The translations under genes were made by a program, and so were the position numbers. Shown piece by piece: positions 26,241-34,201 of a stretch of DNA of 64,000 nt. Within the stretch, counting starts at the first letter, position 1. Each line of letters begins with the position of its first letter. The DNA comes from Lysinibacillus_B sp036662795. Lineage in GTDB: Bacteria > Bacillota > Bacilli > Bacillales_A > Planococcaceae. The notes below the pieces were generated by a model. That model was not told where the DNA came from, made no database searches, and saw nothing but the letters and a program-made list of their open reading frames with translations. Location of the stretch: assembly GCF_036662795.1 (NCBI RefSeq), contig NZ_JBAFWZ010000006.1, forward strand, positions 62,001 to 126,000, read 5' to 3'.

Positions 26241-26795
26241 ATGAGAAATTTGAAAAGATTTCAAAGGATCGTGACAATCCTACTAATCCTGAATTTATTC
26301 ACTAACTATGTTGTAGTGGCTGATGATGATATTGATGAGGAACACGAATATTATGAAGGAATTGGCAATAGAGAGGAACATGAAGATGAGCTCTATGAGG
26401 AAATAGGGGAAGTGATTGGTTGGTGTACAATCATCCTAATTGGTGCTGCAGGGTTATTATTTATAGTAAGAAGGATCATGAAGCCGGTCATTACGACTTT
26501 TCCAACATCTAAACACCATTATATATCCTTTACGAAATTTTTAGGTAAATATCATATCCTTATCGGAGTTACTGCTCTCGTATTAGGTATAGCTCATGGC
26601 TTACTTATGTATTTTAATGAAGGTGAATTGGATAGTAAGGGCATTATAGGAGTAGCAGCAGTAATCCTCTTCGTCATTGGTGCTATAGATGGTACGATTT
26701 TAAATAAAAATAGAAAAAATAAAAGTGCTCGAACAATACACATGTTTTTGGTTGCGTTAGGTGTTGTTTTGGGGGTTATTCATATTGTTATATGA
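26241..26795 (+). CDS. small diheme-type membrane protein with acidic ectodomain
   Basis: A 184-residue protein with a signal sequence (1-27), an acidic external segment at 28-57 rich in Asp, Glu and Tyr, and four helices. His105 and His119 lie 14 apart in one helix, and His167 and His181 lie 14 apart in another, the H-X13-H spacing of bis-heme b cytochromes; His92-His93 precede them. The family is unknown to me; a cytochrome b561-like fold is the best structural guess. ATG 26241 has AAAAGGAG 8 bases upstream. It is divergent from the two-component genes. The acidic tract parallels the stalk protein at 21557, linking both ends of the locus. Confidence 0.7.
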   Translation: MRNLKRFQRIVTILLILNLFTNYVVVADDDIDEEHEYYEGIGNREEHEDELYEEIGEVIGWCTIILIGAAGLLFIVRRIMKPVITTFPTSKHHYISFTKFLGKYHILIGVTALVLGIAHGLLMYFNEGELDSKGIIGVAAVILFVIGAIDGTILNKNRKNKSARTIHMFLVALGVVLGVIHIVI

Positions 26796-26803
26796 AAAAA
26801 TGT

Positions 26804-26824
26804 GACTTCACTCATGTGGAGTTT
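26804..26824 (+). terminator. terminator after cytochrome-like gene
   Basis: ACTTCAC and GTGGAGT form a short stem around TCAT, followed by TTT. The surrounding 40 bases match 27248-27290 with few differences. Confidence 0.6.
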
Positions 26825-26889
26825 CAAAGTGTCAAAAAATCCATATTTATTGGAGTTTTCCAGCATTTTTTCCTAATAAAATAATCTGT

Positions 26890-26960
26890 AAGAAACCGTT
26901 GATTTCCTTTCCAGGCGCTCTCTTTCCGCAGGCACGGCTTCAACCGTGAACAACTGGAAA
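26890..26960. repeat. dispersed-repeat fragment
   Basis: The sequence around AAACCGTTGATTTCC-TTTCCAGGCGC and GCAGGCACGGCTTC is, from memory, the reverse complement of an intergenic repeat that occurs widely in Bacillaceae and Planococcaceae genomes. Only part is present here. The number of copies elsewhere cannot be judged from this window. Confidence 0.45.
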
Positions 26961-27095
26961 TGCCGTCATTCCAATAGCTTGTTCAAGGAGACCATCTTCT
27001 TCGTAAAGTAACAATTTCATTTATCCGTTTGAGGGGAAACTGTTTGTGCCAGTTGTCCTTAGAAAATTTTATTAAAATATGTTGGAAAACAAGGA

Positions 27096-27214
27096 AAGCC
27101 CCGCCACGTAGACTTCTGTGGGAAAGCGAGACAGACGAGACCCCGCAGAATTTGCACTAGTGCAAATTTGAGGAGGCTCGGCGCTCGCCCACGAAAAGCG
27201 AAGTGGCGGGGCTT
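27096..27214. repeat. GC-rich inverted-repeat element with inner palindrome
   Basis: AAGCCCCGCCAC (27096-27107) and GTGGCGGGGCTT (27203-27214) are perfect 12-base inverted arms. Inside lie GTGGGAAAGCGAGACAGACG and CTCGGCGCTCGCCCAC, which resemble a Bacillales dispersed intergenic repeat, and a perfect 20-base palindrome at 27139-27158. The whole can fold into one long hairpin. No transposase is nearby; it may be a miniature mobile element or a structured RNA or DNA element. Confidence 0.6.
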
Positions 27215-27250
27215 GCCGATTTCTAAGAGAATACTTTGTCTACAGTCTGT

Positions 27251-27275
27251 AACTTCACCCATGTGGGGTTTTTTA
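27251..27275 (+). terminator. second copy of the ACTTCAC terminator
   Basis: AACTTCACCC pairs with GTGGGGTT around AT, then a T run. It is almost a duplicate of 26804-26824, with no gene between them. Confidence 0.6.
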
Positions 27276-27600
27276 TTGGTCAAAAAGTGATTGGACCAAA
27301 ATGTCTTCCACGTTTTGTAAGAAAGCGCTATTATTCTGTACTATAACAAGATTATTCTCGCAAAGGATAATCAATGCTAAATGCCCGTTTAAAACCGGGA
27401 AAACGCGTTGTCACAGATCGTTCACTGAAAGCGTTTTGATTTTGAACCTTTTGTGAAAAGCTGAAAGAATAGCTTTCTTTTTTAGGAAATCGGAGTAGAA
27501 TGAGAATCAAGAAGAGGATGTTATATAACAAGTAAATGAAAAAGTCTTTCGGATATTCCGTTGTTATAGTACACAATTTATTGTAGAGGAGAAATGAAAC

Positions 27601-27726
27601 ATGTGGGTAATTACAGTATTTAATAATAGAAACGACATTCGTATTTTTGAATTTGAAAATAAGGGTGAAGCAACAGAAGCATTAAAAGCTTTCGACAATC
27701 AAGCAGTGTTATCTTATACGAAATAA
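27601..27726 (+). CDS. 41-residue small protein, copy 1
   Basis: A complete small gene with ATG 27601 behind GAGGAGAA. The product begins MWVITVFNNRNDIRIFEFE and ends VLSYTK, a compact beta-strand and helix pattern. Similar short proteins starting MWV-TVFNN are widespread in Bacillus genomes and are uncharacterised. It is followed after 41 bases by a second, clearly homologous copy, showing a tandem duplication. Cytosolic and soluble by composition. Confidence 0.75.
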   Translation: MWVITVFNNRNDIRIFEFENKGEATEALKAFDNQAVLSYTK

Positions 27727-27767
27727 TCGTCTTTAAATAAAAAATAAAACAAAAGGAGAATGTAAAC

Positions 27768-27893
27768 ATGTGGGTAGTTACAGTATTTAATAATCAAAAT
27801 GATATTCGTATTTTCGAATACACAACGAAAGGTGAAGCAACTAAAGCTCTACAAACCTTCAAAGATAAGGCAGTCCTATCATATACAAAGTAA
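27768..27893 (+). CDS. 41-residue small protein, copy 2
   Basis: A paralogue of the preceding gene and of the same length: about 30 of 41 residues match, including MWVVTVFNN, NDIRIFE, KGEAT and AVLSYTK. It has its own AAAAGGAGAA ribosome site, 8 bases before the ATG. A terminator at 27906 ends the pair. The function of the family is unknown. Confidence 0.75.
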   Translation: MWVVTVFNNQNDIRIFEYTTKGEATKALQTFKDKAVLSYTK

Positions 27894-27905
27894 TATAAAA
27901 TGTTT

Positions 27906-27934
27906 AGCCCGTAGCCATTATGCTACGGGTTTTG
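27906..27934 (+). terminator. terminator after small-protein pair
   Basis: CCCGTAGC (27908-27915) and GCTACGGG (27922-27929) form a perfect stem with a CATTAT loop, followed by TTTTGT. Confidence 0.85.
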
Positions 27935-28007
27935 TATTCCTTGCATCTATTGCGTGGATAGATTTTCGTGTTACTCTAGAAGTAGTTATCCTGAAGGAGT
28001 TAATGCT

Positions 28008-28940
28008 ATGGTGTATTTGTCGATGATTTTCTTCCAAATTGTTGCGCCAATATTAATAATGCTCGTTGTTGGGGCACTGCTACAGAAAAAATTTCAATTT
28101 AATTTAAAGGCGTTATCAGGTTTAATTACATATTGCTTTATGCCAGCTGCCGTTTTCTTGAATATTTATGAAACGGAAATCCAATTTTCGGTTGTCGGAC
28201 AGTTAACGATTTTTATTGTTTTATTTATAGGAAGTCAGATGATTTTAAGTCATTATTTAGCGAAGCTGCTAAGGCTAGATCGACAGGAATCCGCTATTTT
28301 TAAAAATAGTGTCGTTCTTATTAATTCTGGAAATTATGGTATTCCTGTAGCGCAAATGATTTTTGTTACACAACCAGTTGGAGTGGCGATTCAGGTCATT
28401 CTTGTCATTTTTCAAAATATCACAACGTACACATACGGTCTGTATAACTTAATTTCTGCGACAAAATCAGGGATAGCTATTATTAAGGACTTTTTGAAGC
28501 TACCCATTATTCATGCACTTTGGTTAGGTGGGCTGTTAAATGCACTTGATATTGGTATTCCGCAAACTTTTCGAATACCGATTGAATATGTTGCACAGGG
28601 GTTTGTTGCAGTGGCACTTATTACATTAGGTGCCCAGCTATCACAAATTGAAATGCGTACGATTTTTAATAAAATGATATTTGTGAGCTGCTTTACGCGT
28701 CTAATTATTGGTCCTGCTGTAGCGCTTGCGATTATTCTATTATTAAATATCGATGGGGTAGTGGCCCAATCCTTATTTATAGCTAGTGCTTTTCCGACCT
28801 CACGTAATAGTTCGAGTCTGGCATTAGAGTATGATATTGAATCCTCTACCGCTGCACAAACAGTCCTATTTTCAACAATTGTGAGCTGTATTACCGTAAC
28901 AGTCGTGATATATCTTTCAACGATTTTATTCCCGTATTAA
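28008..28940 (+). CDS. AEC-family transporter
   Basis: A 310-residue permease of the auxin efflux carrier superfamily with about ten helices in two five-helix halves. The conserved NSGNYGIPVA motif (residues about 100-109) and the C-terminal SAFPTSRNSSSLA block are typical. Bacterial members export or import malate, malonate or other small acids; the substrate here is not predictable. ATG 28008 is preceded by GAAGGAG. It is monocistronic between two terminators. Confidence 0.85.
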   Translation: MVYLSMIFFQIVAPILIMLVVGALLQKKFQFNLKALSGLITYCFMPAAVFLNIYETEIQFSVVGQLTIFIVLFIGSQMILSHYLAKLLRLDRQESAIFKNSVVLINSGNYGIPVAQMIFVTQPVGVAIQVILVIFQNITTYTYGLYNLISATKSGIAIIKDFLKLPIIHALWLGGLLNALDIGIPQTFRIPIEYVAQGFVAVALITLGAQLSQIEMRTIFNKMIFVSCFTRLIIGPAVALAIILLLNIDGVVAQSLFIASAFPTSRNSSSLALEYDIESSTAAQTVLFSTIVSCITVTVVIYLSTILFPY

Positions 28941-28965
28941 CAAGTGCATCGATTAACTCATATGA

Positions 28966-28996
28966 AAAAGCCGAATCAGAGCGATTCGGCTTTTTT
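28966..28996. terminator. terminator after AEC gene
   Basis: AAAAGCCGAATC (28966-28977) pairs perfectly with 28983-28994 across AGAGC and is followed by T. The A-rich 5' side would let it work toward katA as well. Confidence 0.88.
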
Positions 28997-29073
28997 GGAT
29001 ATCAATGAAACAGATAGCGTAAGTGCCTGTTGTAAGCGATTTTGAAACAGAACACTTAAGTAATAAATAAGGA

Positions 29074-30570
29074 TTAAACAGTTACGTTATTAACATATGG
29101 ATTTGAAAGGTCCATACCTTCTAAAGATAAGCCCATTGCCTTTGCTACACCTTCACCGTAAGCTGGATCTGCTAAGTAGCAGTGTAGGATGTGACGACGT
29201 TTAATGAACTCTTCAACATGTGCCATTTCAGCAGCAGTTGTTTCGAATAGGCGTTGCTGCTGTTCCGCACTCATTAAACGGAAAAGCTTTCCTGGCTGCT
29301 CAAAGTAGTTGTTATCATCTTCACGGAAGTCGTAGATGTCAGCGGCGCCCTCTAAAGTAAGAGCTGGATCTTTATATTGTGGTTGAGCCTGTAGAGCACC
29401 GTAGCTATTTGGATAGTACGTTAATGCACTACCGTTGTTACCATCCGCACGACCTGCGCCATCGCGGTGATAAGCCATGAATGGGCATTTTGGTGTGTTT
29501 ACCGGAATTTGGTGGTGGTTCACACCTAAACGGTAACGAGTCGCATCCTGGTATGCGAATAAACGAGCTTGTAACATACGGTCTGGTGAGAAAGAAATAC
29601 CAGGAACTACGTTAGATGGAGCAAAAGCTGCTTGCTCAACGTCTGCGAAGTAGTTTTCTGGGTTACGGTTTAATTCGAATTCACCAACTGGAATTAATGG
29701 GAACTCTGATTTATACCAAACTTTCGTTAAGTCGAACGGGTTGTCCTTACGGTTACGGGCTTGCTCTTCCGTCATCACTTGGATGTACATTTTCCATTTC
29801 GGGAAGTCGCCTTTTTCGATTGCTTCGAATAGGTCGCGCTGTGAAGATTCGCGGTCTTTACCAATTACTTCAGTAGCCTCTTCACCCGTCAAGTTATTAA
29901 TGCCTTGTTCTGTACGGAAGTGGAATTTTACGTATACACGTTCACCCGCTTCGTTAATCATTGAGTATGTGTGAGAACCGAAGCCGTGCATTTGACGGTA
30001 GTTCGCTGGAATACCACGGTCAGACATAACGATTGTTACTTGGTGTAACGCTTCTGGTAATGAAGTCCAGAAATCCCAGTTTGAGTTTGCGTTATGCATG
30101 TTCGTTTTTGGATCACGCTTTACAACGTGGTTTAAATCTGGGAAGTGTAATGGATCACGGAAGAAGAATACAGGTGTATTGTTACCAACCATGTCCCAGT
30201 TCCCTTCTTCAGTATAGAATTTTAACGCGAAACCGCGGATATCGCGTTCTGCATCTGCTGCCCCACGCTCACCTGCTACAGTTGAGAATCGTGCGAACAT
30301 GTCTGTTTTCTTACCTACTTCAGAGAATATTGCTGCTTTTGTATATTCTGTAATATCATGCGTTACTGTGAATGTACCAAATGCGCCTGAGCCTTTTGCA
30401 TGCATACGGCGCTCTGGAATCACTTCACGGTTAAAGTTAGCTAATTTTTCGATTAGGAAAACGTCTTGTAATAAGATTGGACCACGGCGGCCAGCTGTTT
30501 GTACATCATCGTGGCTTACTACCGGTGCACCAGTGATTGTCGTTAATGGACGATTGTTTAAGTTTGTCAT
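29074..30570 (-). CDS. katA: monofunctional heme catalase
   Basis: A 498-residue clade 3 small-subunit catalase that converts hydrogen peroxide to water and oxygen. Distal His57 (RRMHAKGSGAFG), the Asn in MVGNNTPVFF and the proximal heme Tyr in RLFAYQDATRYRLG are all present, and the length matches Bacillus KatA. It is cytosolic. The ribosome site GGAGG precedes the ATG. A PerR-like box at 30648-30662 in the upstream region fits peroxide induction. It is monocistronic. Confidence 0.96.
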   Translation of the reverse strand: MTNLNNRPLTTITGAPVVSHDDVQTAGRRGPILLQDVFLIEKLANFNREVIPERRMHAKGSGAFGTFTVTHDITEYTKAAIFSEVGKKTDMFARFSTVAGERGAADAERDIRGFALKFYTEEGNWDMVGNNTPVFFFRDPLHFPDLNHVVKRDPKTNMHNANSNWDFWTSLPEALHQVTIVMSDRGIPANYRQMHGFGSHTYSMINEAGERVYVKFHFRTEQGINNLTGEEATEVIGKDRESSQRDLFEAIEKGDFPKWKMYIQVMTEEQARNRKDNPFDLTKVWYKSEFPLIPVGEFELNRNPENYFADVEQAAFAPSNVVPGISFSPDRMLQARLFAYQDATRYRLGVNHHQIPVNTPKCPFMAYHRDGAGRADGNNGSALTYYPNSYGALQAQPQYKDPALTLEGAADIYDFREDDNNYFEQPGKLFRLMSAEQQQRLFETTAAEMAHVEEFIKRRHILHCYLADPAYGEGVAKAMGLSLEGMDLSNPYVNNVTV

Positions 30571-30976
30571 TTTGAGTACCTCCTAAAATGATATGTGAGA
30601 CTTTTCGTAAATAACTATACCAAATCTAAATCAGAATATCTACTACATTGTAATAATTCTTTTTAAGGAATTTCTATAGCGGGGGTTTTTGAATAATAAT
30701 CTACAACTTTATATGTTTTTATGTGCTATAAATATTCTTGAAAATGCATATTTACTTTGGAAAAGATTATTAATTCTCGAATTAGATGAAAAATAAGATT
30801 GGTTTAAGGAAGAGAAAAAGAGGTTTTCACTATGCTTGTGTTGAAAATAGAGGGGGCTAATTGAAAATGTAGTTCTTCTTCTTATTCTTAATGAGGACTG
30901 TTTTTTAACAAACAGGCGACCAATTATTGTTTTTCCGATACAATGACAATGACTATAGAGAGAAGGAGCATGCATT
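30571..30976. other. katA/SLC13 divergent intergenic region
   Basis: About 400 bases holding the katA upstream region with the PerR-like box, a TATAGT near 30615-30620 that could be the katA -10, and the promoter side of the SLC13-type gene. No small gene is evident. Confidence 0.4.
30648..30662 (-). promoter_or_regulatory. PerR-like box upstream of katA
   Basis: TTGTAATAATTCTTT matches the PerR consensus TTATAATNATTATAA at 11 of 15 positions, about 80 bases before katA. Matches are concentrated in the central AATAATT. No perR gene is in the window. Confidence 0.4.
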
Positions 30977-32818
30977 GTGCAACTTACATTTATTATTTTA
31001 GGAATAACGATTGTCCTGTTTATGACAAATAAAGTCCGCGGAGATTTAGTGGCAATTATGGCCATACTTGCGTTTGTTATATTTGACATTTTAACGCCTG
31101 TAGAAGCATTAGCTGGATTTTCAAATTCGGTTGTCATTATGATTGCAGGGCTTTTTGTTATTGGAGCAGGGATACTACGTACAGGCTTAGCTGGAATGGC
31201 GGGTAATCTGTTATTACGATGGTCTGGTGATAGTGAGCTGAAATTATTTATTCTGTTACTTATTATCGTCGCAACGGTTGGAGCCTTTATGAGTAATACA
31301 GGAACAGTAGCTTTAATGCTTCCAATTGTTGTTAGTATTGCAATTAGTATAAAGGTCAGCCCATCGAAGTTTTTAATGCCGCTGTCCTATATTGCGAGCA
31401 TGTCGGGCTTAATGACATTAATTGCATCGCCGCCAAACTTAATTGCTAGTCAAACTTTAGCTGATAATGGCTATGATAAGCTGGGGTTCTTTACAATTAC
31501 ACCAATTGGAATTATCGCGACAATTACGGCGATCGTGTATTTAGTCATTGTCCGTAATATATTGCTTCCAAAAGAAAAGAGTCGCTCGCAATCGAATGGG
31601 GGATATAAATTATCGCCTAGAAAAATTGCAAAAGAATATAATTTGGAGGATAAATTATTTCGGGTTGTAATACCTGAAACATCGCCGATTATTGGACAGG
31701 CGCTGGCTGATCTAAAGCTTCCAGCAAAATATCATATTTATGTAATGAAAATTCAGAGAAGTGCTTCAGAAGGAATGAATTTGCTCGCCATGACTTATCA
31801 GGAGCTGGCTGGTCCTACAACTCTTATGCATAAGAATGATGTGTTATATATACAAGGTATGGCACCGGACGTTGAGCGATTTGTTCTAGACTATAATTTG
31901 CAGCTTGAAATATTGGCTGACGCTGATATGCAGGAGCTAATATCAAAAAATATAGGGGTTGCAGAAGTACTGTTAACTCCACAATCTCGTTTAATTGGAT
32001 CAACTGTTAGTAAAATTGGCTTCCGTGAAAAGTACAATTTAAATATTTTAGGCATTAATCGAAAAGGGGACTATTTGCTTCAAAATATGGCAAATCAGAG
32101 ACTTCGTTTTGGTGATGCAATTTTAGTACAAGGTGCATGGGATGAAATTGATTTACTCTCCCGAGAAACGCAGGATGTAGTAGTAGTCGGTCAACCTCGT
32201 GAGCAAGCAGGAATTGCTGCAGCAACGGGGAAGGCGTGGGTTGCAGGGGTCATTATGCTGTTTGTTGTGGGCCTCATGGTATTTGAGGTCTTTGATGCCG
32301 TTATATCGGTTTTGATAGGAGCTGTGCTTATGCTAGTAACAGGCTGCTTACGTAACATGGATGATGCGTATAGCAAAATGAATTTTGAAAGCATTGTACT
32401 TGTTGCGGCAATGCTCCCGATGGCAACTGCACTTGAGAAAACAGGCGGTATGACCATTTTGTCGAACGCTATTATTGATGTTCTAGGTGATTTTGGTCCA
32501 TATGGTGTACTGATGGGGATATATGCTTTAACCGTTATTTTCGGACAATTTATAAGCAATACCGCTACAGCAGTCTTATTTGCACCAATTGCTATGTCCT
32601 CAGCCCTTACGATGGATGCAAACCCTTATACATTTATGATTGCCGTTGCCGCCGCTGCTGGAATGGCATTTGCAACACCTATCGCCTCACCTACTAATTC
32701 CTTAGTATTAACAGCGGGGGGCTATAAATTTATCGACTTTGTGAAGGTCGGTGTTCCGCTGCAAATCATTATGTTTATTGTAATGATGATTGCTATCCCT
32801 ATTCTGTTCCCATTCTGA
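30977..32818 (+). CDS. SLC13-type permease with two TrkA-C domains
   Basis: A 613-residue transporter of the divalent anion/sodium symporter superfamily. The membrane part is split: helices up to about residue 200 with SNTGTVALMLPI and ASPPNLIAS, then a cytosolic insert of two RCK_C (TrkA-C) domains at about 210-300 and 310-395, then the second half with SNTATAVLFAPIA and ATPIASPTNSLV. The paired SNT motifs are the sodium/dicarboxylate or sulfate site. RCK_C domains bind small ligands, so the transport may be gated by a nucleotide or ion. GTG start at 30977 has AGAAGGAG 8 bases before it. Substrate uncertain: sulfate, dicarboxylates or similar. Confidence 0.85.
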   Translation: MQLTFIILGITIVLFMTNKVRGDLVAIMAILAFVIFDILTPVEALAGFSNSVVIMIAGLFVIGAGILRTGLAGMAGNLLLRWSGDSELKLFILLLIIVATVGAFMSNTGTVALMLPIVVSIAISIKVSPSKFLMPLSYIASMSGLMTLIASPPNLIASQTLADNGYDKLGFFTITPIGIIATITAIVYLVIVRNILLPKEKSRSQSNGGYKLSPRKIAKEYNLEDKLFRVVIPETSPIIGQALADLKLPAKYHIYVMKIQRSASEGMNLLAMTYQELAGPTTLMHKNDVLYIQGMAPDVERFVLDYNLQLEILADADMQELISKNIGVAEVLLTPQSRLIGSTVSKIGFREKYNLNILGINRKGDYLLQNMANQRLRFGDAILVQGAWDEIDLLSRETQDVVVVGQPREQAGIAAATGKAWVAGVIMLFVVGLMVFEVFDAVISVLIGAVLMLVTGCLRNMDDAYSKMNFESIVLVAAMLPMATALEKTGGMTILSNAIIDVLGDFGPYGVLMGIYALTVIFGQFISNTATAVLFAPIAMSSALTMDANPYTFMIAVAAAAGMAFATPIASPTNSLVLTAGGYKFIDFVKVGVPLQIIMFIVMMIAIPILFPF

Positions 32819-32827
32819 TCGTAAAAG

Positions 32828-32855
32828 AGCGGCTTGTATACGCAAGCTGCTTTTT
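32828..32855 (+). terminator. terminator after SLC13-type gene
   Basis: AGCGGCTTG and CAAGCTGCT form a nine-base stem with one G-U pair, followed by five T. Confidence 0.8.
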
Positions 32856-33054
32856 GAATTCTAATTTATTGGAATTATGCCAAATTAGTCGCTAGAAGCT
32901 AATATTTTTAGCATGAATGATTCAAAAGGAGTGTGACAAATATTATAGAAATGTTAAAATGTTAGTAATGAAAATAATGATATTGAACGATGATATATAT
33001 GATAATAGTAGTGCAAAAGAATCTGTGTGAGTTTAGTTAAGGGGGCTATTTCCT

Positions 33055-33750
33055 ATGGGGTTTAATATTAACTACTATGAAAGTAATATAGATTGTAAAT
33101 TTTGTAAAAAGCAATATACTACCTACAAGGTAAGACCAAATCGTTATAAAGTAGTCGATGAGCACAGCGATTTTATGCCTATCTATGAGGGACTAAATCC
33201 GTTGCTATATGAAGTAGCTGTTTGTCCTTATTGCGGCTATGCCTATCACAAATCGATGGCGAGAACGTATGGACCCTTTATGCTGATGATCGGTGAGCTG
33301 TATATAAATGAATTGCAAAAAACGATTAATATTTGTAGAGAACGAACGATAGACGATGCCATTGTGAGCTATAAGTTAGCCTATTTAGTATCTCGTTCAG
33401 CAATGGAAGAGCCATTGCTAATGGCGAATTTTGCACTGAAAATTGCTTGGCTGTATCGATTGAAAGATGAGTCAGCATCAGAAAAAAGGTATTTGACTGC
33501 GGCAAGAGAGTTTTATAGTAAATCCTTTGCAACAAACCGGGAAGGCGAGGAGCGAATTCAATACTTGAACGCAGAGTTAAGTTTACGTTTAGGGGATATT
33601 AAAGAGGCGAAAAAAGGGTTTTCTCGATTAATTGCGGATCGTAGTACATCGAATAAATACCGTAAATTAGCTCGTAATCGTTGGGAAGATTATAAGTATG
33701 ACGAGAATATTAGCAATGCCGATGGAAATATGGGAGAAGTTATTAACTAG
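33055..33750 (+). CDS. DUF2225 family protein
   Basis: A 231-residue cytosolic protein. Two CxxC pairs in the first 65 residues (CKFCKK and CPYCGY) probably bind zinc, and the rest is helical with a tetratricopeptide-like pattern (YLTAAREFYSKSF, LNAELSLRLGD). This is the DUF2225 architecture found across Firmicutes; its function is not known. GGGGG precedes the ATG. The next gene follows after 18 bases, so they form an operon. Confidence 0.8.
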   Translation: MGFNINYYESNIDCKFCKKQYTTYKVRPNRYKVVDEHSDFMPIYEGLNPLLYEVAVCPYCGYAYHKSMARTYGPFMLMIGELYINELQKTINICRERTIDDAIVSYKLAYLVSRSAMEEPLLMANFALKIAWLYRLKDESASEKRYLTAAREFYSKSFATNREGEERIQYLNAELSLRLGDIKEAKKGFSRLIADRSTSNKYRKLARNRWEDYKYDENISNADGNMGEVIN

Positions 33751-33768
33751 AAGGTAAGGTGTAAGTCA

Positions 33769-34122
33769 ATGCAACGATTCGGGAGAAAAATAGATGCTAG
33801 AGAAGAGGATGTATTTTCTGAGCTTCTGCATTTTTTATTAAGAAAAAATAACCGTATGTTATCGCATGATGAAATTGTTGAAATAACAGGCGTTTCTCCG
33901 GACTTACTCAATAAGTGGGTAAAGCTAGGGAAATTAAAAAGTACGATTTTCCCGAATTTAGGAGCACCATGCGAACGATGCGGAAGAATTACGCAAGAGA
34001 AGCTTTGTGTCAGCTGCTCAGCATCTATCGTTACCACTTTGAAGCAGGAAGAAAAGAACCTAGCATGGTTTAATCAAATTCAGCGTAAGGGTGGAAAAGC
34101 TATCTATCATTATAAAGAGTGA
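33769..34122 (+). CDS. helix-turn-helix plus zinc-ribbon protein
   Basis: A 117-residue protein with a predicted helix-turn-helix at about 30-56 (LSHDEIVEITGVSPDLLNKW) and a four-cysteine zinc ribbon with Cys68, Cys71, Cys80 and Cys83. It resembles in outline the flagellar-operon protein YvyF, with the two modules in reverse order; no flagellar genes are nearby, so I do not name it. It is cotranscribed with the DUF2225 gene and ends at a strong terminator. A DNA-binding role is likely. Confidence 0.65.
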   Translation: MQRFGRKIDAREEDVFSELLHFLLRKNNRMLSHDEIVEITGVSPDLLNKWVKLGKLKSTIFPNLGAPCERCGRITQEKLCVSCSASIVTTLKQEEKNLAWFNQIQRKGGKAIYHYKE

Positions 34123-34142
34123 TATTCAAATTTTATGAAAAT

Positions 34143-34190
34143 AAAAGAGTGCTAGAAAGAAGAAGTTTCTTCTTTCTAGCACTCTTTTTA
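34143..34190. terminator. very strong bidirectional terminator
   Basis: A perfect 22-base stem (34143-34164 with 34167-34188) with A- and T-rich ends separates the convergent zinc-ribbon and YitT-type genes. Confidence 0.92.
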
Positions 34191-34201
34191 CGTTCTTAAT
34201 T

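Larger units (their letters stand above)
26796..27600. other. 800-base intergenic region of repeats and terminators
   Basis: It contains two similar terminators (26804 and 27251), a GC-rich repeat fragment (about 26890-26960) and a larger inverted-repeat element (27096-27214). Everything between the terminators is richer in G and C than its surroundings. I see no gene. The rightmost 300 bases are the upstream region of the 41-codon gene pair. Confidence 0.55.

Noticed and set aside
21557..26795. Known Listeria-type extracellular electron transfer cluster
   Set aside because: No NDH2, EetA/B, DMK or FMN-binding lipoprotein genes are present, so the locus is described as a separate candidate.
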